DNA of 64,000 nucleotides from Fretibacter sp964410285 (GTDB lineage: Bacteria > Pseudomonadota > Alphaproteobacteria > Caulobacterales > Maricaulaceae), in assembly GCA_964410285.1 (NCBI GenBank), contig CAYPFR010000007.1, positions 129,909 to 193,908 on the forward strand, given 5' to 3'. Positions within the stretch are counted from its first letter, which is position 1, and each line of letters begins with the position of its first letter. Below, piece after piece: positions 34,676-41,710 of this stretch. A model generated the notes under the pieces. It saw only the letters and a program-made list of their open reading frames with translations, made no database searches and was not told the origin of the DNA. The translations under genes were made by a program, and so were the position numbers.

Positions 34676-35542
34676 ATGAAACCTATGAAACTTTTAGCTT
34701 TATCCCTGAGCGCGGCCGCAATCGCGGCGCTGGCGGCTTGCAGCGGGACTGCGCCAGACACAAAAACAGCAGAGGCCCCTGCCGCGGCGCCGAGCGTGAC
34801 ACTTGCCTCTATTGCTGCCCATCCGCGACGCGGCGAAGCTTCCGCCCGCGATAAATTTCGCAATCCTGTTCAGACACTGGAGTTTTTCGGGCTGGAACCC
34901 TCAATGAATGTCGGCGAAATTTGGCCTGGCTGGTACACACCCATCATTGCGCCCTATGTGGCAAGCGGCGGCGGTAGCTATACGGCGGTTTTATATCAAG
35001 CCAGCCAAGGCGAGCGGGCAATTGCCCGCAATGCGGCCTTTGCCGAGAAATATGTCGGGGCAGAAGATATGGGCACGGTTAATATTGGCGCATTTGGTCC
35101 GGACGCCGCCCCGATTACCACGCCCGGTTCCCTTGATATGCTGCTGACCTTCCGCAATGTCCATAACTGGATGGGACGCGGCTATGGGGATAAGGCCTTC
35201 GCTGATTTTTACGCCGCCCTAAAGCCCGGCGGTATTTTGGGGGTCGTTGAGCACCGCTTGCCCGAATCGGCCGTGCAAGACCCCAAAGGCCGCACGGGTT
35301 ATGTGCAGGAAAGCTACATGAAAGATCTTGCGGCGCGTGCCGGATTTGAATTTGTCGCAAGCTCTGAGGTCAATGCCAATCCGCGCGATACGGCCGATCA
35401 TCCCATGGGCGTCTGGACCCTGCCTCCGCGCAGCGCCCTTCCCAAAGAGAGGACGGACGCGGCCAAGGATTTCAATCCTGCGCTTTACAAAAACATCGGC
35501 GAGAGTGACCGCGCAACGCTAAAATTTCGTAAGCCGCTTTAG
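34676..35542 (+). CDS. Exported methyltransferase-like lipoprotein (COG4798 type)
   Basis: 288 residues from the ATG at 34676, with GGAG six bases upstream. The signal peptide ends in the lipobox LAAC, so it should be a lipid-anchored periplasmic protein. The rest resembles predicted methyltransferases: VQTLEFFGLEPSMNVGEIWP at the motif I position, LDMLLTFRNVHNWMGRGYGD, and AALKPGGILGVVEHR as the post-motif with KPGG. The glycine-rich SAM loop is replaced by WPGWYTPI. SAM is not known to be present in the periplasm, so the actual activity is unclear. Confidence 0.75.
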   Translation: MKPMKLLALSLSAAAIAALAACSGTAPDTKTAEAPAAAPSVTLASIAAHPRRGEASARDKFRNPVQTLEFFGLEPSMNVGEIWPGWYTPIIAPYVASGGGSYTAVLYQASQGERAIARNAAFAEKYVGAEDMGTVNIGAFGPDAAPITTPGSLDMLLTFRNVHNWMGRGYGDKAFADFYAALKPGGILGVVEHRLPESAVQDPKGRTGYVQESYMKDLAARAGFEFVASSEVNANPRDTADHPMGVWTLPPRSALPKERTDAAKDFNPALYKNIGESDRATLKFRKPL

Positions 35543-35713
35543 GGCTGCGGGTGCACCACCTTAATTTTAAGGCGCCTCCTTTTGGGGGCGTCAGTTGAGA
35601 CCTTCGGGCCTTTGGAATTTTCCAGACTGAATTTTTCAGCGCGAGCGGCATTAAGGACTGGAAAAAAGCGCGTAATTGCCCATATATGGGTCAACTATCT
35701 AAAAGGAAACCTT

Positions 35714-36007
35714 ATGACCAATGAAGAAATAATCACCAAGATGACAGAAGCGCTAGGGAAATCCGGCGGTATTGATAAATCTGTTAAATTTGACTTTGGC
35801 GATGACGGGCAGATTTTTGCCAATGGCACAACAGCCGAAGAAGCGGACAAAGACGCAGATTGCACGATCTCTGTTTCCAAAGACGATTTTGTTGCACTTG
35901 CGTCCGGCAGCCTTGATCCAATGATGGCCTTTATGTCTGGCAAGTTAAAGGTTGCGGGCGATATGTCCGTTGCCATGGGCCTACAAAGCCTCTTTTCCTC
36001 AATGTAA
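35714..36007 (+). CDS. SCP2 sterol-binding domain protein
   Basis: 97 residues from the ATG at 35714 (AAAGGAAA upstream). A single SCP-2 domain: VKFDFGDDGQIFANGTTAEE, then DADCTISVSKDDFVALASGS, LDPMMAFMSGKLKVAGDMSV and the hydrophobic ending GLQSLFSSM. Such free-standing domains bind lipids or acyl-CoA; the ligand is unknown. The 171-base gap before it holds a 9-base hairpin (35571-35592) of unclear function. A terminator follows. Confidence 0.85.
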   Translation: MTNEEIITKMTEALGKSGGIDKSVKFDFGDDGQIFANGTTAEEADKDADCTISVSKDDFVALASGSLDPMMAFMSGKLKVAGDMSVAMGLQSLFSSM

Positions 36008-36017
36008 TATCAAACTC

Positions 36018-36041
36018 AAAAGGGCCATCTGGCCCTTTTCC
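36018..36041 (+). terminator. Rho-independent terminator after the SCP2 gene
   Basis: Perfect nine-base arms AAAAGGGCC (36018-36026) and GGCCCTTTT (36031-36039) with an ATCT loop. The A/T ends of the stem make it readable on both strands. Confidence 0.75.
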
Positions 36042-36061
36042 TTGGGGCGCTCTAGGGCTTT

Positions 36062-37027
36062 ATGCGGGCAGCACTGACATTTGAACCGGCTGAATTTGTC
36101 AGCCCTGACGGCGAGGATTTGCCGAAGGGTCTGCGCGCACGCACCAAATTTTACACCGTACCCGTGAACGGCGTGAAGGTCAGGGTTATGCTGACCACCG
36201 CCGCCAAAGACGAGCCGCGCGGCACAATCATTATCTATCCGGGGCGCACAGAATTTATCGAAAAATATCTTGAGACGGCGGAGGATTTTATCGCGCGCGG
36301 GTTTACCGTGCTGATCATGGATCCGCGCGGCCAAGGTCTCTCGGAGCGGTTACTCCCTGACCGGCTGCGATCTTATGTTGAAGACTTCCAAGATTATGCC
36401 GATGATCTGGCGGGTGTCGTCGAGAGCTTTAAGCCGCATCTGCCCAAACCCCATATTCTTGTCGGCCATAGCATGGGGGGCTGCGTTGCGCTTCAGGCGG
36501 TGATAAGCGGGGTTATCCGCCCAAGCGGCGTGATTTGCTCTGCGCCCATGTTGGGGTTATTTGACATGTCCACCCCCGTCTTGATCGCAGTCATTCGTGT
36601 GCTTTCTTTTTTGGGCATGGCCAAAAATACTCTGCCCTTTCAGCGCGGACAGGCTGGCATCCCCGTGCCCTTTGCGGCCAATAAATTAACATCTGATCCA
36701 GATCGCTACGCTCATTGGGCACGTTATTTCAATACAACCCAAGCCCTACGCCTTGGCCCGCCGACCTATGGCTGGATTGTCCAAGCGCTACGGGCGATGA
36801 ACTTTGTCAATAAGAACGCGGACAAGCTCAAAGTTGCCACCTTGATCGTTGCGGCTGGCGCGGACCCGATCGTCGAGCCAAGCTCTAATCGGGAATTTGC
36901 CGCCGCGGCCGGCGCGGATTTCGCTGTTGTGCCCGGTGCGCTGCATGAGCTTTTCCTTGAGCGTGATGAATTAAGAGATCAATTTTTTCAAAAGGTCGAC
37001 AGCTTTCTGGAAGATAACGCCTTTTAA
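36062..37027 (+). CDS. Alpha/beta hydrolase (lysophospholipase/monoacylglycerol lipase-like)
   Basis: 321 residues. Seen: oxyanion-side strand GTIIIYPGRTEFIEKYLETA, the family element LIMDPRGQGLSERL, the nucleophile elbow GHSMGG (S137), the acid region LIVAAGADPIVEP and the late histidine in VVPGALHELFLERDELRDQF. This is the PldB/YqiA-like serine aminopeptidase S33 pattern, usually acting on lysophospholipids or monoacylglycerols. No signal peptide, so cytoplasmic or membrane-peripheral. It converges on the HisN-like gene. Confidence 0.85.
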   Translation: MRAALTFEPAEFVSPDGEDLPKGLRARTKFYTVPVNGVKVRVMLTTAAKDEPRGTIIIYPGRTEFIEKYLETAEDFIARGFTVLIMDPRGQGLSERLLPDRLRSYVEDFQDYADDLAGVVESFKPHLPKPHILVGHSMGGCVALQAVISGVIRPSGVICSAPMLGLFDMSTPVLIAVIRVLSFLGMAKNTLPFQRGQAGIPVPFAANKLTSDPDRYAHWARYFNTTQALRLGPPTYGWIVQALRAMNFVNKNADKLKVATLIVAAGADPIVEPSSNREFAAAAGADFAVVPGALHELFLERDELRDQFFQKVDSFLEDNAF

Positions 37028-37046
37028 TCCCGTCTCCCAAATTTCC

Positions 37047-37907
37047 CTAGGGCTGCATGGCGCGTCCAAGATAGGTATATAATTCCGGCAAAAGCCCGGG
37101 ATCGCCCACGGCCACGGCGCGCCCGCCGCCCGCTGCGGTGCCGCCATGCCAATTGGTCATCGCCCCGCCCGCGCCTTTCATCACAGGCATGAGCGCGCGA
37201 ACATCGCACGGCTTTAGCCCCGCCTCGATAATGATATCCATACGCCCACTCGCCGCCAAAGCGTAGCCATAGGCATCTAGCCCGAGGCGAGAGAATCGCG
37301 CCCCGCGGCGAATAATATTATAAGCCGCTAGCTCGCCGGGCCCGAGCATAGCCAATGGCTCCGTGCAGCCTAAAACGGCATCAGAGATCGCCGCGCAGGG
37401 GCGGCTATGAATAGAAAACAGCCCTCCGCTATCAAGCGCCCGCCAAGCGCAGGACTGATCTTCATAGCTAATGCCTTGATATGTTTGCCCCAAAGCCGGA
37501 AAATCCATCATGCCAATGACGGGAATATCCTTATAGCTTATCGCGATTAGCGTACTCCAGACGGGGACACCCGCAACAAAGCCGCGCGTGCCGTCAATCG
37601 GGTCCAGTGTCCATGACCAGTCCGTACGCCCGTCAATATCCTCAAGCTCCTCACCTTCAATCCCGTCATCTGGAAAATGTTTTATAATGAGGTCTCGCAG
37701 GGCCCGCTCGGCCTCTATGTCGGCATTGGTCACGGGATCAAAATTCACGCCGCCTCGTGCCTTATTCTCAACACGCATACCGCTGGAGAAGAGCGGCAAA
37801 GTAATAGCCCGCGCCGCCGCGCGTAGCTGTGATAGCAATGCAAGACGCCCCCCGGCCCAAGGGGCATCAGGAGGCGTAAATTGAGGTTCTTGGGGCGCGC
37901 GCGTCAT
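37047..37907 (-). CDS. Inositol monophosphatase-family phosphatase, HisN-like
   Basis: 286 residues. Magnesium-dependent phosphatase. Seen: FDPVTNADIEAERALRDLI, the metal ligands in EGEELEDI, WTLDPIDGTRGFVAG (the DPxDGT signature), and GLKPCDVRALMPVMKGAGGA at the second signature, where Cys replaces the usual Tyr or Trp. The LKPxD form and the closing MTNWHGG resemble histidinol-phosphate phosphatases (HisN) more than general IMPases, but the substrate is not certain. No histidine genes are nearby. Confidence 0.8.
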   Translation of the reverse strand: MTRAPQEPQFTPPDAPWAGGRLALLSQLRAAARAITLPLFSSGMRVENKARGGVNFDPVTNADIEAERALRDLIIKHFPDDGIEGEELEDIDGRTDWSWTLDPIDGTRGFVAGVPVWSTLIAISYKDIPVIGMMDFPALGQTYQGISYEDQSCAWRALDSGGLFSIHSRPCAAISDAVLGCTEPLAMLGPGELAAYNIIRRGARFSRLGLDAYGYALAASGRMDIIIEAGLKPCDVRALMPVMKGAGGAMTNWHGGTAAGGGRAVAVGDPGLLPELYTYLGRAMQP

Positions 37908-37960
37908 GCCTCTTCTATAGGCAAGGCGGGAGCCGCTTGCGAGCGGTTTTTGCGCTGCCG

Positions 37961-38365
37961 CTAGGGCGCGACCAGGCGCAGCGGGGCTTTGCCTGCTGTC
38001 TCGAGCGATTTGGCAAGATCAAGCAAATGTTTGCGCGGCTCTGCGCCCATGGAGTAGTAGGCCCGCACAAGATCCATTGTCTCTTTCTTGGAAAGCACGT
38101 CAGGGGCGAGAAATTCCGGGAAAGGATCGTCCGAGAACATATCGCGGTCCGACAGACCCTCATAAAAATATTGTACCGGCACGCCCAGCGCCTCGGCGAG
38201 CTCAAATAGCCGCGCCGCACTTATACGGTTTGCGCCGCATTCATATTTCTGGATTTGCTGAAAACGGATACCCACCATCTCGCCGAGGGATTGCTGGGTG
38301 AGTCCGAGAAGGCGGCGGCGGCGGCGAAGGCGTTTGCCGACATAATCATCAATTTCATTGGTCAT
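37961..38365 (-). CDS. XRE-family transcriptional regulator
   Basis: 134 residues from the ATG at 38365 (GAGG five bases upstream); an upstream start at 38440 would add 25. The N-terminal helix-turn-helix YVGKRLRRRRRLLGLTQQSL to IRFQQIQKYECGANRISAAR is the strongly conserved type found throughout alphaproteobacteria, followed by LFELAEALGVPVQYFYEGLS. The C-terminal part, from SKKETMDLVRAYYSMG to LLDLAKSLE, is also family-typical. Target genes unknown. A 7-base inverted repeat lies upstream. Confidence 0.85.
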   Translation of the reverse strand: MTNEIDDYVGKRLRRRRRLLGLTQQSLGEMVGIRFQQIQKYECGANRISAARLFELAEALGVPVQYFYEGLSDRDMFSDDPFPEFLAPDVLSKKETMDLVRAYYSMGAEPRKHLLDLAKSLETAGKAPLRLVAP

Positions 38366-38500
38366 ATTATCCTCGGATTCATTTGGCGTTATCATTGGGG
38401 CACAAAGGTGCGGTTCGCCGTTGAGGGGAGCAAGAGCCATGCCAAAAGCGCGTGAGGTGTTCGCCTAAAACACGAGGTTTTTTCAAGCGATTTGCTCCCG

Positions 38501-38534
38501 TTTTACGATAATCGAAAGGTTGCGAACCGTAAAA
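38501..38534. promoter_or_regulatory. Inverted repeat upstream of the XRE gene
   Basis: TTTTACG (38501-38507) and CGTAAAA (38528-38534) are perfect complements with half-site centres 27 bases apart. It lies in the 229-base gap before the XRE gene and could be an operator. Nothing else is recognised in this gap. Confidence 0.3.
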
Positions 38535-38594
38535 TCCGCTGAGCGCGCGAAATTTGTCCCAGATTGGGACATTGGGCTCGGTCTGTGCTCGCGC

Positions 38595-39524
38595 CTATTC
38601 GGCGGCGAGCGCCCGCTCCGCCCCGCCAAAATGGTTAACCGCGTCCCAGATAATATCATGCAGATCGGCAGAGAGCCGCTTATAGCCCTTGGATTTGGGC
38701 GCGAGCGAAACTGGGTTAAAATAGAGATCGCGGTTTATCTCGATCTGCAAGGTTTCGACCGCGCGCAAGGGCATTTCTGCAGAGCGGCCATAATGACGGG
38801 TCACAAACCCGCCCGCATAGGGATGATTGCGCGCCGTACTATAGCCGCAAGCCTGAAAGGCCCGTTCAAATAACGCGGTTGTTTGCGGCGCGCAGGAAAG
38901 ACCAAATCGGTCGCCCAGCACAATATCTTTGCGCCGCGTGCCCATGGCGGCAAAACCCGGCATGGAATGGCAATCCACCACCACCGCCCGCCCAAAACGA
39001 GTCAGGCAATCCGTAATCAACCCCGCAAGCGCGCGGTGATAAGGGGCGTAAAGCGCGCTGAGGCGCAGGCGCGCCGCCTGCGCCTGCAAAGGCGCTTTAT
39101 ATATGGGGCGGCCCGGCCCAATATTGAGCGGAATAACCCCAAAGCCCGCCTGCGCACGCGAGGTCGGCTGGGCGGGCGCGCCAGCCCAATTTGGCGGTAG
39201 CTCATCCATAGCGCGGTTCACATCCACATAGCAGCGCGGAAAATTCGCCTTTAACAGCGGCGCTCCGTTCTGCGCAGCCGGGGCAAAAAGCTGATCGATG
39301 AAGGCGTCCTCATTGGCGCGTAGCTGCGAGAGGCTGAGCCCTGAACGCGCTAGAAAACAGGCCGGATAGATGTTGCCCGCGTGGGGGGAAGCAAAAATGA
39401 GGGGGGCGCGCCAGATTTCGGGTCGGCATAGGGTGAACGGCGAGCCAAAATCTTTGAGCGCCGCAAGCTCAGCCGCTTTTTGCGCCTCTATTTCGGCCTC
39501 TGCGGTGCTTGCGTCTCGGGTCAC
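38595..39524 (-). CDS. N-formylglutamate amidohydrolase-family protein (second copy)
   Basis: 309 residues. Seen: LIFASPHAGNIYP (metal-binding SPHAG), LRANEDAFIDQLFAPAAQNG, CYVDVNRAMDELPP, VVVDCHSMPGF with a metal-ligand His, DIVLGDRFGLSCAP, NHPYAGGFVTRHYG and LQIEINRDLYFN. This subgroup is longer than the first copy at 12109 and diverges strongly, so the two are likely not redundant. Divergently transcribed from cpdR, the same neighbourhood as in Caulobacter. The physiological substrate is not established from sequence. Confidence 0.85.
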   Translation of the reverse strand: MTRDASTAEAEIEAQKAAELAALKDFGSPFTLCRPEIWRAPLIFASPHAGNIYPACFLARSGLSLSQLRANEDAFIDQLFAPAAQNGAPLLKANFPRCYVDVNRAMDELPPNWAGAPAQPTSRAQAGFGVIPLNIGPGRPIYKAPLQAQAARLRLSALYAPYHRALAGLITDCLTRFGRAVVVDCHSMPGFAAMGTRRKDIVLGDRFGLSCAPQTTALFERAFQACGYSTARNHPYAGGFVTRHYGRSAEMPLRAVETLQIEINRDLYFNPVSLAPKSKGYKRLSADLHDIIWDAVNHFGGAERALAAE

Positions 39525-39552
39525 AAAAGCCCCCTAGCCGTCGGCGCGGGTC

Positions 39553-39568
39553 TTAAACGAGCGTAAAC
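39553..39568. promoter_or_regulatory. Near-consensus CtrA box between amidohydrolase and cpdR
   Basis: TTAA (39553-39556), seven bases, TAAAC (39564-39568), one mismatch from TTAA-N7-TTAAC. It lies in the 232-base divergent gap. Suggestive only; short AT motifs occur by chance. Confidence 0.3.
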
Positions 39569-39756
39569 ACGGCGCTTAGAGACTATTAAGGCCTTATTGC
39601 TAGTAACTATAGACAGGATTGAAGACACCCCATGTGCGGCGGTATAAATTCTGCATATGAAGGGACGCGGTCGATTCATTGGCCCAAAATAGGCCGCTGG
39701 AGAGCAGAAGGCTAGAGACAATAATAATAGCGGCTTTCAGGCGCATAGGAGTGAGA

Positions 39757-40116
39757 ATGGCAACGATTTTATACGCAGAAGATGATGACGCAATGCGCGG
39801 CTTTTTCGAAAAAGCGCTTGAAAAGGCGGGTCATCATGTCATTGCCTGCGGGGACGGTGAACGCGCCCTAAGAGCGCTGAAGTTTGCGGACGGCGCCTTT
39901 GATCTTCTGCTCACTGATATTATGATGCCCGGCATGGACGGTATTGAGCTCGCAAAACAAGCTGAAACGCTCTCGCCCGGCATTAAAATCATGTTTATTA
40001 CCGGATTCGCTGCTGTTGCCATGAATGATCCAAAAGCCGCCGAAAACACAGTCCTGTCAAAGCCGATACATTTGCGCCAACTCGTCAATGAAGTTGATCG
40101 CATGATCGCCGCTTAG
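39757..40116 (+). CDS. cpdR: Single-domain response regulator CpdR
   Basis: 119 residues from the ATG at 39757, with AGGAG five bases upstream. Only a receiver domain: acidic pocket EDDD at 8-11, phospho-acceptor D54 in LLLTDIMMPGMDGIELA, and LSKPIHLRQLVNEVDRMI with the conserved Lys. KIMFITGFAAVAMN is almost diagnostic of CpdR. In Caulobacter, unphosphorylated CpdR acts as an adaptor that brings PdeA and, in a hierarchy with RcdA, CtrA to ClpXP. It is dephosphorylated through the CckA-ChpT relay. Presence here supports the order-level placement. Confidence 0.93.
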   Translation: MATILYAEDDDAMRGFFEKALEKAGHHVIACGDGERALRALKFADGAFDLLLTDIMMPGMDGIELAKQAETLSPGIKIMFITGFAAVAMNDPKAAENTVLSKPIHLRQLVNEVDRMIAA

Positions 40117-40253
40117 GCAAATTAGCCCTCAAACAGACCGTAATAGGGCTTGATTAGCGCCCCTGCGGGCGATATATCCCCCTTTCCTTTGTTGCCTTCA
40201 TTTACCCTGAAACGCAGCGCGCCCGTCAGGGCAAAGATGGTCACCGATTTATC

Positions 40254-40328
40254 GGGCGATTAGCTCAGCGGGAGAGCACTACATTGACATTGTAGGGGTC
40301 ACTGGTTCAATCCCAGTATCGCCCACCA
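40254..40328 (+). tRNA. tRNA-Val (GAC anticodon)
   Basis: 75 bases with CCA encoded. Acceptor GGGCGAT pairs with ATCGCCC; D-arm TAGCTCAGCGGGAGAGC; anticodon stem CTACA/TGTAG with loop TTGACAT, anticodon GAC at 40286-40288; T-arm CTGGTTCAATCCCAG. It reads GUC and GUU valine codons. TTTTT-rich sequence follows within ten bases. Confidence 0.97.
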
Positions 40329-40477
40329 TCTTTTTCCTTCTGTGGTTTTCGATAGATAGCTCCCGAGCCCCCGCGCCAATTCGCGCCGGGCTTGTCTCCC
40401 TCACCTCTTATTCTACCCATTGCTTTCGGCCGCGCGCCGCGTCATGATAGCTATAAGACAACATAATTGGGGACGAC

Positions 40478-41710
40478 ATGAGAAAGTCTATTCACGATAT
40501 TCCGTTATTGCTTTTAGTAGTGATCGCCGCCCTGCTCGCCTTTGGACTTTGGGCAGTCGGACTATCGGGCCTCGCGGAGCCGATCCGAATGGGCGACACA
40601 TATTTGTCAAAATCTATCGCCGGCCTTGCAAAGGACGCCTTGTTTAAGCCGCTAAAGCCGCTGATGTACGCCTTGATTATCCTGTCGATCGGCAGCTCTC
40701 TTGCGATTAGTACGGGCGGGCTAGGGGCAAAATTCGCCCGGGTATTTAGCTTTTTTATCGGCTTTTCCCTTTTGGCGATTATCATCGGCATTGCCGCCTT
40801 CAACCTCTTTGCAGGCTTTGATATTTTGCCTGATCCCAACTCGGTTTCATCGGGCGGCGGGAAAGTCACTCAGAAACCCTTTATGATGAAAATTTATGAC
40901 GTGCTCTCCTCAGAGCTCATGGTAGCGATCTATGCGGGGATTATTTTTGGCAGCGCGCTCAAGCGGCTTGACCTTGGGCGGCAAGCGGATGAGATTTCCG
41001 ATCTCTTCATCAAGGGTTTTCGCAAGTTCTTACAATATACAATTCCTTTGGCTGTCTTTGGATCGATCACGCTGGCGCTGAACCGGCCCGGCGGGCTCAG
41101 TACATTGGGTGATCTTGGGAAAATTCTCGCACCCTATCTTTTGGCCATGGGGTTGGTGTGGATTGTAATGGTATGCGTGACAGCCGTCGTTCAAGGGCGC
41201 GGCGTTGGATTTGTGCTGCGCGCAATTTTGCCCCAAGCGCTTGTCGCCTTTTCGACCTCCAGCTCGATCGCCACGCTTACGGCCACGCGCGAGGCCTGTG
41301 ACCAGCTCGGGGCAAATGCCGATGAAGCAACGCCATTTTATACCATTGGCGCAACGATCAATATGGCGGGCACACTCATCGGGCTTTTGCTACTCTCGCT
41401 TTATTCCATCAAAGCTTTTGGCATTGATTTGTCCCTTGCCGACATGGGCGTCGTTGGATTGCAATCGATGATTTTTGCCACCGCCGCCGCGGGCACGCCC
41501 AGCGCCTCCGTTGTGCTTTTGCAAGATATTCTTGTTAGCCAAGGCGTCTCGGCAGAATATGCGACCTATGTGACGGGGCTGATTATTACCATCGATACGC
41601 TGATACTGGATCGTCTTCGCACGGTGCTCAACACACAGTCCGATAGTATGAGCACGGCAAATGGGCTGAAGCTTTATTACAAAACCCCCAAAACATTGGC
41701 GGGCGAGTAA
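40478..41710 (+). CDS. Dicarboxylate/amino acid:cation symporter (DAACS) family protein
   Basis: 410 residues. Eight membrane helices with re-entrant hairpins: HP1 contains STSSSIATL, the TM7 motif reads GATINMAGT, HP2 region AAAGTPSASVVLLQ, and TM8 IDRLRT-type segment DRLRTVLNTQSD keeps the Asp, Arg, Asn and Asp equivalent to D394, R397, N401 and D405 of GltPh. The usual NMDGT is NMAGT (Ala encoded by GCG), so a sodium-binding Asp is missing. Likely transports an acidic or neutral small substrate with altered ion coupling. One-base overlap with the esterase gene downstream. Confidence 0.85.
   Translation: MRKSIHDIPLLLLVVIAALLAFGLWAVGLSGLAEPIRMGDTYLSKSIAGLAKDALFKPLKPLMYALIILSIGSSLAISTGGLGAKFARVFSFFIGFSLLAIIIGIAAFNLFAGFDILPDPNSVSSGGGKVTQKPFMMKIYDVLSSELMVAIYAGIIFGSALKRLDLGRQADEISDLFIKGFRKFLQYTIPLAVFGSITLALNRPGGLSTLGDLGKILAPYLLAMGLVWIVMVCVTAVVQGRGVGFVLRAILPQALVAFSTSSSIATLTATREACDQLGANADEATPFYTIGATINMAGTLIGLLLLSLYSIKAFGIDLSLADMGVVGLQSMIFATAAAGTPSASVVLLQDILVSQGVSAEYATYVTGLIITIDTLILDRLRTVLNTQSDSMSTANGLKLYYKTPKTLAGE

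Noticed and set aside
40368..40396. GC-rich imperfect hairpin after tRNA-Val
   Set aside because: Stem has mismatches and bulges and no T tract; not separable from chance.
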